Position numbers and translations under genes: made by a program
Assembly: GCA_016787295.1 (NCBI GenBank)
Contig: JAEUUX010000164.1
Coordinates: 87,302 to 151,301, forward strand
Direction: 5' to 3'
Source of the DNA: Chitinophagales bacterium
Lineage (GTDB): Bacteria > Bacteroidota > Bacteroidia > Chitinophagales > UBA2359
Length of the DNA: 64,000 nucleotides
Notes under the pieces: model-generated
The model's database searches: none
What the model saw: only the letters and a program-made list of their open reading frames with translations
What the model was told of the DNA's origin: nothing
Shown here: positions 8,557-17,252 of the stretch, piece by piece
Numbering within the stretch: position 1 is the stretch's first letter
Layout: each line of letters opens with the position of its first letter

Positions 8557-10128
8557 TTATTGGGTAGATAGCTCAACTTTTTCTAGTTGAAACTGATTGG
8601 GATTATCATCAAAACAAAAATACTGTATTTTTTTGTGTTGATGTTGTTGGGCTATTTGCACTGCTTGCTCGATAGAGTCTACGGTTTGTAGGTTGCGATG
8701 AGCATAGAAAGTTAGAAAAAAAACAGCATTGGAAATTGGGTGTGTAGTCTCCAAATGAACAAAAATAGCGGCATTTGGGTCTTGTCGTTCTTGAATAATT
8801 TTACCCCAAGCAACTAATGTCGGATTGGGAAGAGCCGAACGGAGATATGGCATGTATTGCAAGGTGCTGTGGTGGGCTATCAACACAAAAATGGATAACA
8901 AAAAAGCATATTGCCATCTGGCGATAACATTGAAAATTCGTATGGACAAAAATGCCAACAGAAGGCTAAACGGTATGGCTATTTTTGCCCATAAATGGAG
9001 GTGTAATGTGGTTGCATTGATAAATAATGAATTGTACATAACCGTAGAACAAACAGCCAATAACAAAATTATTTTTTCGGCGATTGACCATTTTTGAAGT
9101 GTATAGTTGGCAAAACGATAGTAAAGGAATAGACAAATTATGATAACAAATCCATACGAATAATAAGATAAAGCGTTTTGATAGGCATGATAAAATGCTG
9201 ATAGGAATTTATGATGATAAATATTGAGACCTCCTTCGCTGTAGGTAGTCGAAAAGTATCCGCTTCGTAACACCAAACGCAATACTAAACTTCTTATGCC
9301 TTGATACCAACCTGCTATGGAAAGGAACTGGAATAGGGTGAGCAAATAGCTCAAGCAACTGGTTAAGGTCACCCAATAACATGCTTTTTTTAGCGATTTT
9401 TGAGGATAAAAACATAGACCTATCCACCAACTTATCATCAAAAATAGCCCTAACCATTCGCTATAACACAATAAAAATGTGGCAAAACACAAAAGAATCA
9501 GTTGGGTAGAGGTGGGACGATGGATATATGTTTGTGCAAAAACAAGCACCAGCAACAGCCCAATTTGCCCATACATTTCGGGGAAATAGATATGAAGGTG
9601 TAGGTGTAGCATGGGAGGCAACAACAAATAAACAGTAGCAGCCAAGATAGCCGCAATTAAACCATTGAACGAACGATGTTGGTACAATATCAGCCGTATC
9701 AGCAAAAGAGTACTGACTAAATGCAAAACTAAGTTTGTCCAATAGAGGTAAAAAGACCATTGGTTGGGTGTGTGAATATCCAAAATTTGAAACACCCCAT
9801 AAGTAGTAATGTAGCTAAGGCAAGGATAGGAGATATAATAATTGTTGCCTTGTTGGTCTTCTAATCGCTTGAAGTAGGTAATAAATTTGTTGCCTGATTG
9901 ATGATAGGTTTGGCGCGGGGCAAAATGGCAGTTAGCAATGCCACTCGAGTCCCAAATCTCCCAAGTACTGAATAAAATATTGTGACAATCATTAGCAGTA
10001 TAGGGTTTGGCATGGATATAGGGCAGGCGTAGATAGGCACTATAACCCCAAAGCAGTATGACCATCACACATGCTACTATATAATAATGGTAACGCAAAA
10101 AATAAACTACCATAAGAAAGGAAGGCAT
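8557..10128 (-). CDS. Polytopic membrane protein, GT-C-type glycosyltransferase-like
   Basis: The 523-residue protein has about ten to twelve hydrophobic segments separated by short loops. The first long loop (residues about 35-100, beginning YIHAKPYTANDCHNILF) is on the expected outer side. This layout resembles GT-C glycosyltransferases such as PMT/ArnT-like enzymes, but I see no diagnostic DxD/DE motif with certainty, so the call rests on topology and neighbourhood. The gene sits between the Wzm permease and Wzt ATPase genes. Its start codon overlaps the permease stop codon by one base (TAATG), implying translational coupling, and its stop lies 16 bp before the Wzt start. It probably acts on the same exported glycan. 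Confidence 0.6.
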   Translation of the reverse strand: MPSFLMVVYFLRYHYYIVACVMVILLWGYSAYLRLPYIHAKPYTANDCHNILFSTWEIWDSSGIANCHFAPRQTYHQSGNKFITYFKRLEDQQGNNYYISYPCLSYITTYGVFQILDIHTPNQWSFYLYWTNLVLHLVSTLLLIRLILYQHRSFNGLIAAILAATVYLLLPPMLHLHLHIYFPEMYGQIGLLLVLVFAQTYIHRPTSTQLILLCFATFLLCYSEWLGLFLMISWWIGLCFYPQKSLKKACYWVTLTSCLSYLLTLFQFLSIAGWYQGIRSLVLRLVLRSGYFSTTYSEGGLNIYHHKFLSAFYHAYQNALSYYSYGFVIIICLFLYYRFANYTLQKWSIAEKIILLLAVCSTVMYNSLFINATTLHLHLWAKIAIPFSLLLAFLSIRIFNVIARWQYAFLLSIFVLIAHHSTLQYMPYLRSALPNPTLVAWGKIIQERQDPNAAIFVHLETTHPISNAVFFLTFYAHRNLQTVDSIEQAVQIAQQHQHKKIQYFCFDDNPNQFQLEKVELSTQ

Positions 10129-10946
10129 TAGACGATGTCTGCAAAATAAGATTCATTTTTGCGGAAAACATAAACTCCCACCACAAAAACTATTATTGTC
10201 GAGATAATACTAACGCCAATCAAATGCCATTCTATTGGAGCATCGCTAAAACAGGCTCGCGCCAAATTGACCGCTCCTGCTACAGGATTGACAGCAAAGG
10301 CATATTGGGCTAACTCACCTTTGAAAACACTTGATGAATAAATAATGGGGCTTACAAACAATAGCATCTGCACCAAAAAAGGTACAGCATATTTAAAGTC
10401 GCGATATTTGACATTCCAAGAAGCCAAAAAATAACCCATACCACTCGTGCTAACAATGGTAATAAGCAAAGCTAATGGATACAGAAAAATGACCCGAAAC
10501 GGATTGATATAGGGTTGATAATATAGCAAAAGCAAGAAAAAAACGATGAATGCCATAAAAAAATCGAACACCGCCACCAATACCGAAGAGGTGGGAATGA
10601 TGAGGCGCGGAAAATAGATTTTTTTGACAATGCGCGAGTTCGTAATCAGACTATTGGCTGCATTGGTCAATCCGCTCGAAAAAATGTTCCAAAACATTAA
10701 GCCCGAATAGGCAAAAATAGGATAGGGAAGGTCACCCGAAGGAATGTTGAGTCCGCGACGAACAAGGGTGAAGGTGAGCATCATCATAAAAGGTTGTAGA
10801 ATAGCCCACAACACGCCAAAGATGGTTTGCTTGTATCTCACTTTTACATCGCGCCACACAAAATAGTAGAACAATTCACGGTATGCCCAAATATCTGCTA
10901 ATCCCAAAGAAAAATTAGAAATCGGGCGAATGGTATATTCCATCAA
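10128..10946 (-). CDS. Polysaccharide export ABC transporter, permease subunit (Wzm-like)
   Basis: This 272-residue ABC-2-type permease has about six transmembrane segments. The N-terminal stretch YRELFYYFVWRDVKVRYKQT is the amphipathic coupling region typical of Wzm/TagG, followed by GVLWAILQPFMMMLTF. With the Wzt-like ATPase two genes downstream it forms an exporter for O-antigen-like or capsular glycan. It is the first gene of a three-gene unit (permease, membrane glycosyltransferase-like protein, ATPase). The intergenic region upstream (10947-11158) is shared with the divergent kynurenine monooxygenase gene. Confidence 0.9.
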   Translation of the reverse strand: MMEYTIRPISNFSLGLADIWAYRELFYYFVWRDVKVRYKQTIFGVLWAILQPFMMMLTFTLVRRGLNIPSGDLPYPIFAYSGLMFWNIFSSGLTNAANSLITNSRIVKKIYFPRLIIPTSSVLVAVFDFFMAFIVFFLLLLYYQPYINPFRVIFLYPLALLITIVSTSGMGYFLASWNVKYRDFKYAVPFLVQMLLFVSPIIYSSSVFKGELAQYAFAVNPVAGAVNLARACFSDAPIEWHLIGVSIISTIIVFVVGVYVFRKNESYFADIV

Positions 10947-11098
10947 TAAAAATATATTTTTTGACTACAAAAAAGGCAATTTTAGCAAATCGGAGGCAAA
11001 ATTACGATAATAAACTAATAGTAAGACGTTTTTGTGCGGGTATTTTGTCATAGTTTTGTAAGTTTGATTTTTTAGTACCAAAATCGGCATTTTTTTAC

Positions 11099-11106
11099 TA
11101 ATTTTG
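11099..11106 (+). promoter_or_regulatory. Bacteroidota -7 promoter motif (TAnnTTTG) upstream of kynurenine monooxygenase
   Basis: TAATTTTG matches the TAnnTTTG -7 box and lies 52 bp before the ATG at 11159. No TTTG -33 box is seen at the proper distance, so only the -7 half is supported. Confidence 0.5.
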
Positions 11107-11158
11107 CACCGATTTAGAGCCTCATTGGGGTCATAAGCAAGGCATAATACTATATATA

Positions 11159-12538
11159 ATGAATAAGCAACAACAACAAACACGCACTGCCATTATTATT
11201 GGAGCGGGTTTAGTGGGTTCTTTGTGGGCGGTTTATTTGAGCAAAGCCGGCTATGCCGTGACTATCTATGAACGCCGAAAAGACTTGCGCAAAACCAAAA
11301 TGTCAGCAGGTCGTTCTATCAACTTGGCAATGTCTTATAGAGGCTGGAAAGGTTTGGACGATGTGGGTGTGGGAGACGATATTCGCAAAATAGCTATCCC
11401 AATGTATGGCAGAACAATGCACTATTTGGACAATAGCACTTCTTTTCAGCCGTATGGCAACAACAACCAAGCTATCTACTCGGTGGCACGTGGTGCTATC
11501 AATCAACAACTGATGGACATTGCCGAGTCGCACACCCACACCCAAATACATTTTGACGAAGAGTGCATCGATGTGGATTTGGAAGGAGGCAAAGCTGTTT
11601 TTAGAAACACCCAAACAGATGCGATAACCACTGCCGAAGCTGAGGTAGTTTTTGGTACTGACGGAGCATTTTCGGCGGTGCGATATCAAGCCCTCCAAAA
11701 ATTAGACCGCTTCAACTATTCACAAACCTATATTGAAGACGGCTATCGCGAAATTCTATTGCCTGCCAATCCTGATGGTAGCTACAAAATGGCAAAAGAA
11801 ACCCTACATATTTGGCCCCGCGGCAGGTTTATGCTCATTGCACTGCCCAATTTTGATGGTTCGTTCACCTGCACCCTTTTCATGCCGTTTGACAACCACA
11901 AATACTGTTTCAACAACTTAAAAACCAAACAACAAGTCGACGATTTTTTTGAAGACCTTTTTCCCGATTTCTATCGCATGATGCCTAATGTGGCAGACGA
12001 ATGGGAAAATCACCCTTTGTCATCACTTGCCATTATCCGCTGTTTTCCTTGGACACACAGCAAAGTGGCTTTGGTGGGTGATGCCGCACATGCCACCGTG
12101 CCTTTCTTTGGACAAGGCATGAACTGTGGTTTTGAGGACTGTAGTGTTTTGTGGGAACTGATGCAAAAACACGACCACAATTGGGCGGCTATTTTCAAAG
12201 AATATGAAGTGTTGCGCAAACCCAATGGTGATGCAGTGCAAGACCTTTCGCTCAAAAATTACCTTGTTATGCGCGACAAAGTTGCCGATCCTGATTTTTT
12301 GCTCACCCAAAAAATAGAACGCCGAATCAACTACCTATATCCCGAATCTTATTTTCCGCTGTATACTATGGTGTCGTTTACCAATATCGCCTATACCACC
12401 GCCCTCGAAAAAGGGGAAGCACAAGAGGCAATGATGCGACAACTTATCCGCAAAAACCACCTTACGCCCGACACGGACGAAGCCACCATCGACCGCATTA
12501 TTCACGAGTTTATGAAAACCAACAGTAGCTCGAAATAA
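11159..12538 (+). CDS. kmo: Kynurenine 3-monooxygenase
   Basis: The 459-residue flavoprotein hydroxylates L-kynurenine to 3-hydroxykynurenine using NADPH and oxygen, a step of tryptophan breakdown that in some bacteria feeds quinolinate and NAD synthesis. The FAD-binding GxGxxG motif GAGLVG is at residues 15-20. MSAGRSINLAMSYRGWKGL follows, a hallmark of KMO that separates it from other aromatic hydroxylases. GDAAHATVPFFGQGMNCGFED near 307-327 is the second FAD motif. Length is normal. No other kynurenine-pathway gene (tryptophan dioxygenase, kynureninase, HAAO) is in the window. The gene is read away from the Wzm operon and has its own -7 box. Confidence 0.95.
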   Translation: MNKQQQQTRTAIIIGAGLVGSLWAVYLSKAGYAVTIYERRKDLRKTKMSAGRSINLAMSYRGWKGLDDVGVGDDIRKIAIPMYGRTMHYLDNSTSFQPYGNNNQAIYSVARGAINQQLMDIAESHTHTQIHFDEECIDVDLEGGKAVFRNTQTDAITTAEAEVVFGTDGAFSAVRYQALQKLDRFNYSQTYIEDGYREILLPANPDGSYKMAKETLHIWPRGRFMLIALPNFDGSFTCTLFMPFDNHKYCFNNLKTKQQVDDFFEDLFPDFYRMMPNVADEWENHPLSSLAIIRCFPWTHSKVALVGDAAHATVPFFGQGMNCGFEDCSVLWELMQKHDHNWAAIFKEYEVLRKPNGDAVQDLSLKNYLVMRDKVADPDFLLTQKIERRINYLYPESYFPLYTMVSFTNIAYTTALEKGEAQEAMMRQLIRKNHLTPDTDEATIDRIIHEFMKTNSSSK

Positions 12539-12598
12539 TGAGTAGGTGATTTAGTGTTGTTATATTGCATTTTTGTTCACCCCCAAACGCACAATATT

Positions 12599-13239
12599 AT
12601 GCAATTTTTTGATGTAAAAAAAATTAGATATGACTTAGATGCTATATTGGGGCATTTTGGAATACAGATGGGTACCGATTGCCCAGAGCTACAGCGTTTG
12701 TTAGACGTGTCAATAGCTTCTGATTATAGTCTGCCTCCTTTGTTGTTCGAAAAAAGCCATAAATTAAAAATGGAAGGTATGTTGTGGAACGAAGAAGAAC
12801 TTAAAATGCACTTTATTTCGGCAGTATTTTTATTGACTGATGTGGAAGTTCCGCAAAAAATCAAACTTTTTTATGAACGTTCATTATCGGCAGTTGTGCA
12901 AGATACCACCTTAAATGTTGTGGTAGATGCTATGTTGGCAAAGCCTATAGCATTAACACTCCACAAAAACCTTATTTTTTTCTGCAAAAGTTCAAAAAAG
13001 GCAAAAAAACTATTGACGATGCCGAAGGACAAATGTTGATAGCCATGCTGATAGCGCAACAACTCAACCAAGACGAACAGCCTGTATATGGTTGTTATTT
13101 GTTGGGCAAAGATTGGTATTTCACAGTTTTGTACCAAAAACAATACTGTTTCAGCAATGCGTATGATGCCACACAAACCAACGAATTGGCGCAAATTGTT
13201 CATATTTTACAAAATCTTAAAACTATACTGCCTCGATAA
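12599..13239 (+). pseudogene. Frameshifted PD-(D/E)XK-like hypothetical protein
   Basis: Two reading frames together make one protein of about 210 residues. The first runs from the ATG at 12599 (MQFFDVKKIRYDLDAILGHF) to about 12955 (VDAMLAKPIALT). The second continues one base back in frame (PQKPYFFLQKFKKGKK...EGQMLIAMLIAQ) and ends at the stop at 13239. Loss of a single base near 12950-12960 explains this. The joined product resembles a Bacteroidota family in which a QEYKK-type motif is thought to be the E-x-K of a restriction-endonuclease-like fold. Here the glutamate is a lysine (QKFKK), which suggests decay before or after the frameshift. A sequencing error remains possible. An in-frame ATG at 12554 exists but precedes the expected family start. 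Confidence 0.65.
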
Positions 13240-13280
13240 ACAACTGTTAATGTTTCGTTATTCAACTAAAAAATATTCCC

Positions 13281-14219
13281 TTGTCCGAAACTGCTACCAA
13301 AGATATTTCTGTTGTAGTGCCTGTATACAATAGTGAAGGCACACTGAACGAACTTTTTGAAAGAGTTAAACAAACTTGCACTACATATCAATGGTCATTC
13401 GAAGTTGTTTTTGTGGACGACCGTTCGCGCGACAAAAGTTGGGCGGTGCTAAAACAGCTCAAACTACAATATCCCGAATATATTACAGCCGTTAAATTGG
13501 CTAAAAATTCGGGACAGCACAGCGCCTTGATGTGTGGATTCAATTATATTAGCGGCAATTGGGTGGTGACTATTGATGATGACCTCCAAAATCCGCCCGA
13601 AGATATTGTGAATTTGGTGACTTGTCAGCGCGATACTCGCGCCGATATTATTTATGGTATTTATCAAAAAGGAGCCAAAAAACACAGTATTATTCGCAAC
13701 ATTGGCAGTATTGTGTTGCGCAAAATACTCGAAAATGCCACAGGTTCGGTACGCGAAGCCTCCGCTTTTCGGTTGGTCAATGCCAAAATCATTCGCCAAA
13801 TCAGAAAACACCACCAAACACACCTCTACATAGACCAGATTTTGAGCTGGTATAGCCAAAACACAGCTACCACATTAGTACAACATTTAGAAAGACAAGT
13901 AGGAGAATCGGGTTATAATTATAGCAAATTAGTCTCTTTTACAGTTGGTATTTTGATTAATTATACTGTTCTGCCTTTGCGTTTTATCACCATGATAGGG
14001 CTGGGAGCATCTTTTATTAGCTTTTTATTGGGTTTGTATTATATTGGTCGTAAATTATTTTGGGGCATCAATACACCCGGTTTTACCACCATCATTGTTG
14101 CTATTACGTTGAGTGCAGGACTAATTTTGTTTTGTATGGGTATTATTGGAGAATATATTGCTCGGATATACGTTTCGCAAAGCAACAAACCCATCTATTC
14201 AGTAGAAAGAATAATATAA
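13281..14219 (+). CDS. Family 2 glycosyltransferase (GtrB/DPM1-like, polyprenyl-phosphate sugar transferase)
   Basis: The 312-residue protein begins DISVVVPVYNSEGTL and has VDDRSRDKSW and the metal-binding DDDLQNPPED, the pattern of DPM1/GtrB/ArnC-like enzymes that charge undecaprenyl phosphate with a sugar at the cytoplasmic face. Two C-terminal transmembrane helices (about 225-255 and 265-295) match GtrB. The only start in frame after the upstream stop is TTG at 13281, a non-ATG start that places the first strand correctly. A GT-C membrane enzyme usually uses the lipid-linked sugar; the two polytopic proteins at 8557 and 19579 are candidates. Confidence 0.88.
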   Translation: MSETATKDISVVVPVYNSEGTLNELFERVKQTCTTYQWSFEVVFVDDRSRDKSWAVLKQLKLQYPEYITAVKLAKNSGQHSALMCGFNYISGNWVVTIDDDLQNPPEDIVNLVTCQRDTRADIIYGIYQKGAKKHSIIRNIGSIVLRKILENATGSVREASAFRLVNAKIIRQIRKHHQTHLYIDQILSWYSQNTATTLVQHLERQVGESGYNYSKLVSFTVGILINYTVLPLRFITMIGLGASFISFLLGLYYIGRKLFWGINTPGFTTIIVAITLSAGLILFCMGIIGEYIARIYVSQSNKPIYSVERII

Positions 14220-14279
14220 CAACAATAGTCCCAAAAACAACTTGTGTAAATTGTACAATAAAAATCCTTAAAAAAGTCC

Positions 14280-14287
14280 TACCTTTG
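14280..14287 (+). promoter_or_regulatory. Bacteroidota -7 promoter motif before the hydroxylase pair
   Basis: TACCTTTG at 14280-14287 fits TAnnTTTG and lies 41 bp before the ATG at 14329. A clear TTTG box at normal spacing is not seen. Confidence 0.5.
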
Positions 14288-14328
14288 CCGCCAAGCTAAC
14301 CATTTTTAATAAATAAAATCCTGTTCTT

Positions 14329-15012
14329 ATGGAAACAACCGAACAAGCCGTTTATTTTTACAACCCTGCCGATTTTGATTGGGTAAAAACCTTAGAAGAC
14401 AATTGGCACCTTATTCGTCGCGAATTGGAGAACATTTTGTTGCTCCCCGCCGACACCAAACCAAACCCTTATTGGAAAGCCTCTCACCCTGCGTATGTCA
14501 AATCCGATGCTCCTATAGCATGGAAAACGTATGGGTTCTTATTTTTTGGTATACAACAAAAAAACCATTGTGAAACTTGTCCCGAAACATGGCGATTATT
14601 GTCCCAAATTCCGGGATTGACAGGCGCTGAATTTTCGATGATGGAACCCGGTACGCACATCTTGCCCCACAAAGGCTATACCCGAACTGTTTTGCGCTCC
14701 CACTTGGCAGTGGTTGTTCCTGAAAACGCAACAGCTTGTGCCTTGCGCGTTGGCGACCAAACACGTCACTGGGAAGAAGGCAAAGTGATGGTGTTTGACG
14801 ATAGCTATGAACACGAAGCATGGAACAAATCAGACGAACGCCGCGCCGTTTTGATGTTTGATATTGCTAACCAAGCTATGGGTTATACTGCCGACCAAAT
14901 CTGCCGTTATAAACTATCTAACGTGCAAGACCCATTTATGCTGGGCATTGCTCCTGCCGAAAAATGGATGGAATGGTACGAACAAGGTCATTTTCCACAA
15001 GAATTAGCCTAA
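14329..15012 (+). CDS. Aspartyl/asparaginyl beta-hydroxylase family protein, copy 1
   Basis: The 227-residue protein belongs to the Asp/Asn hydroxylase family (PF05118 type), Fe(II)/2-oxoglutarate oxygenases that include AspH and the lipid A hydroxylase LpxO. The core is EPGTHILPHKGYTRTVLRSH, with the first iron-binding histidine in PHKG. The second is in VFDDSYEHEAWN. The arginine in DERRAVLMFDI is where 2-oxoglutarate is expected to bind. AspH-type enzymes use two histidines without a carboxylate, which fits. No membrane segment or signal is seen, so it is cytosolic. A close paralogue follows 46 bp downstream. The substrate could be a protein, a free amino acid or a lipid-linked fatty acid; the sequence does not decide. 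Confidence 0.88.
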   Translation: METTEQAVYFYNPADFDWVKTLEDNWHLIRRELENILLLPADTKPNPYWKASHPAYVKSDAPIAWKTYGFLFFGIQQKNHCETCPETWRLLSQIPGLTGAEFSMMEPGTHILPHKGYTRTVLRSHLAVVVPENATACALRVGDQTRHWEEGKVMVFDDSYEHEAWNKSDERRAVLMFDIANQAMGYTADQICRYKLSNVQDPFMLGIAPAEKWMEWYEQGHFPQELA

Positions 15013-15058
15013 ACAAACCTATTTCCATTTTCCCCTCCCAATAAAACACAATAATTGT

Positions 15059-15745
15059 ATGCAAACAACAGAACAACCAACTTATTTTTATAATAAAGAA
15101 GACTTTCCTTGGTATAAAATACTGGAAGATAATGTTGATATTATTCGCCAAGAATTGGAAACCGTGATGTCGTCACCTGCCAGCCACAAGTTGAGCAAAG
15201 CATGGATGGCAGCACACCCCAGCTATGTCAAATCCGAGACAGGACAAGAAATCGCTTGGAAAGTCTATAGCTTTATCTTTTTGGGCATTCGCCACCAATT
15301 TCACTGCGAACAATGCCCCAATACTTACCGCCTTTTGTCGCAAATACCGGGGATCACAGGTGCCGAATTTTCGATGATGGAACCCGGCACACACATCTTG
15401 CCCCACAAAGGTTATACCCGAATGGTCTTGCGTTCGCACTTAGCCCTTGTGGTTCCCAAAGACCCAACTACTTGCGCCTTGCGCGTGGGTGACCAAACAC
15501 GCCACTGGCAACAAGGCAAAGTGTGGGTGTTTGACGATAGCCACGAACACGAGGCATGGAACAAATCCAACGAACGCCGCGCCGTTTTGATGTTTGATAT
15601 TGCCAATCCCGAAATGGGCTATACCGCCGACCAAATCTGCCGCTACAAATTGGAACGCGCCGATGACCCTTTTATGCTCAAAATTGCACCGCCCGAAACA
15701 TGGCTACAGTGGTATGAACAAGGGTATTTTCCGGAAGCGGAATAA
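15059..15745 (+). CDS. Aspartyl/asparaginyl beta-hydroxylase family protein, copy 2
   Basis: The 228-residue protein is collinear with the preceding gene and shares its blocks: TAEQxxYFYN-like start, AEFSMMEPGTHILPHKGYTR, LRVGDQTRHW, VFDDSHEHEAWNKS and NERRAVLMFDIAN. Both iron-binding histidines (PHKG and HEHE) and the arginine are kept, so both copies look active. The N-terminal third and the last 30 residues differ most, as expected if substrate specificity has diverged. The gap of 46 bp with no promoter or terminator suggests one transcript. The simplest origin is an in-place tandem duplication. Confidence 0.88.
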   Translation: MQTTEQPTYFYNKEDFPWYKILEDNVDIIRQELETVMSSPASHKLSKAWMAAHPSYVKSETGQEIAWKVYSFIFLGIRHQFHCEQCPNTYRLLSQIPGITGAEFSMMEPGTHILPHKGYTRMVLRSHLALVVPKDPTTCALRVGDQTRHWQQGKVWVFDDSHEHEAWNKSNERRAVLMFDIANPEMGYTADQICRYKLERADDPFMLKIAPPETWLQWYEQGYFPEAE

Positions 15746-15823
15746 ATTATGAGCCATTTCTTGCAATATCCACACTGCCATAGACTTCTATTTTTTTCTT
15801 ATAGTCTGACAATACTTGATGGA

Positions 15824-15908
15824 TACACATCTGCCGCTTTTGTTTTTTGATGACAAATATGTTCTTTTTTTTGTTTTGTATATATGGATAAAAAGCGGCA
15901 AATGTGTA
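15824..15908. repeat. Inverted repeat, two 18-bp arms with one mismatch
   Basis: The arm at 15824-15841 (TACACATCTGCCGCTTTT) is the reverse complement, with one mismatch, of 15891-15908. The 49-bp centre is very T-rich. It lies in the 243-bp gap between the second hydroxylase gene and the next gene and could form a long RNA hairpin (terminator or 3' stabiliser) or be a small inverted-repeat element. A 69-codon open frame on the minus strand crosses it but has no coding character. Confidence 0.7.
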
Positions 15909-15988
15909 TTTTTTTAAAATATATTTGTTTTTATCGCTCCCGTTTTGTTCGTTCATAATTAAAAAGCTACTACAAAACTATATTCTTT

Positions 15989-16600
15989 ATGTTCTCTACT
16001 TTTTACCAAAACACCACAAAAGCACTAAGGGCGTTCCAACTCCGCCGTGAACATGCGTCTTTGGGCGAAATTTCAGAAATTTCTATACCACCCGTTTTGC
16101 TCGAATCCGTTCAGTTTAATCTACAAGAATTAGTACATCAGCATTCGGAGTACATTATCTGCGAAACCCTCATATTTCCAATTTTGTACGAAGCATGGAG
16201 ACCTTTCTCCGAAGACCTAATGCTGTGGAGTCACCAGACCATAACAACAGATAAAGGTTTGAGTGGTTCGCCTGATTATCTAATTACCAAGCGCTTAGAA
16301 CTGAACAGAGTGGTGCAAGGATCTCCATTTTTGGTGGTGGTCGAAGTCAAACAAGATGATTTTATAGGTGCATGGGGGCAGTGTTTGGCAGAATTATATG
16401 TAATGCAACAAGTCAATAAAAATCCCGATTTATTGCTATTTGGCATTGTCACGAACGGCAAAGTGTGGGAATTTGGTAGTTTGCAACATGATTGTTTTGT
16501 GAAATATACCAATATCTGTACTGTTCATCATATCTTGAGCTTATATAGCACCCTCACACACCTTCTCGGAATATGCCAACAACAAGTTCGGTTGCTATAA
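15989..16600 (+). CDS. Restriction-endonuclease-like (PD-(D/E)XK) hypothetical protein
   Basis: The 203-residue protein has a spaced motif GSPDYLI...FLVVVEVKQDDFIGAWGQCLAELYVMQ. The aspartate (about 92) and E-x-K (about 125-127) followed by a glutamine helix match the D-(E-x-K)-Q layout of many PD-(D/E)XK proteins of unknown role in Bacteroidota and cyanobacteria. No DNA-binding or methylase partner is next to it, so a classical restriction system is unlikely. The next gene starts 33 bp downstream on the same strand. The name given is a fold prediction; function is unknown. Confidence 0.65.
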   Translation: MFSTFYQNTTKALRAFQLRREHASLGEISEISIPPVLLESVQFNLQELVHQHSEYIICETLIFPILYEAWRPFSEDLMLWSHQTITTDKGLSGSPDYLITKRLELNRVVQGSPFLVVVEVKQDDFIGAWGQCLAELYVMQQVNKNPDLLLFGIVTNGKVWEFGSLQHDCFVKYTNICTVHHILSLYSTLTHLLGICQQQVRLL

Positions 16601-16633
16601 CCGCCAAACAAGAACAGGCACTCGTTAACCAAT

Positions 16634-17158
16634 ATGTCATTTTCTACTATTGACTATTTAGCCACAGGCAACCCCAAACAACAAGAAGTATATCGGCTAT
16701 TGCAGCAATATGCCGTGTGGGATATTCTTTTGCCTTATACTCCCTTGCTGGCAGGAACTATTCCCATTGCCATAGACATCGATACGAGTGATTTGGATAT
16801 TATTTGTTGTTGGCAAGACCAAACAGCATTTATTGCTCATATTTGTCAACACTTTGCCCATTATCAGCATTTCCGAATCATCGCAACACAAGTTCGTCAA
16901 CGCGAGACTGTCATAGCTAATTTTGTGTTAGATGGTTTTGAGATAGAAATTTTTGGTCAAAATCGTCCTTCTGCACAACAAGAAGCCTTTCGACATTTGC
17001 TTATCGAACACGAAATTTTGCTTAGTCGCGACAACGATTTTCGACAACAAATTATCGCCCTTAAGCAAGCAGGCTGGAAAACGGAGCAGGCTTTTGCCCA
17101 CCTTCTCGGCTTATCAGGCGACCCTTATATAGCATTGTTACAATATCACCAACCTTAG
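16634..17158 (+). CDS. DUF4269 family protein (nucleotidyltransferase-like)
   Basis: The 174-residue protein matches my recollection of DUF4269: an N-terminal ATGNPKQQEVYRLL, then LAGTIPIAIDIDTSDLDIICCW, where the paired aspartates look like the metal-binding D-x-D of a nucleotidyltransferase fold, and EIEIFGQNRPSAQQEAFRHLLIEHEILL. Length is typical. It may be cotranscribed with the upstream nuclease-like gene (33-bp gap). No substrate is known and no antitoxin-like partner is obvious. Confidence 0.75.
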   Translation: MSFSTIDYLATGNPKQQEVYRLLQQYAVWDILLPYTPLLAGTIPIAIDIDTSDLDIICCWQDQTAFIAHICQHFAHYQHFRIIATQVRQRETVIANFVLDGFEIEIFGQNRPSAQQEAFRHLLIEHEILLSRDNDFRQQIIALKQAGWKTEQAFAHLLGLSGDPYIALLQYHQP

Positions 17159-17252
17159 TCAGATTCCCTCCCTAAAATCAATTTTGTAAAATAAAACCAA
17201 CTGTTGCTCTATTTAAGCAGTGGTAAGTGTTGTTTATTTTGAAAAATTGCTC

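Noticed and set aside
10965..11183. 72-codon minus-strand frame upstream of kmo
   Set aside because: Overlaps the kmo start and the promoter region and has no coding character.
15747..15956. 69-codon minus-strand frame
   Set aside because: Low-complexity Lys/Ile-rich product crossing an inverted repeat; no start context or family.
16634..17158. Toxin-antitoxin nucleotidyltransferase (MNT/HEPN type)
   Set aside because: The product matches DUF4269 instead, and no HEPN-like partner is adjacent.
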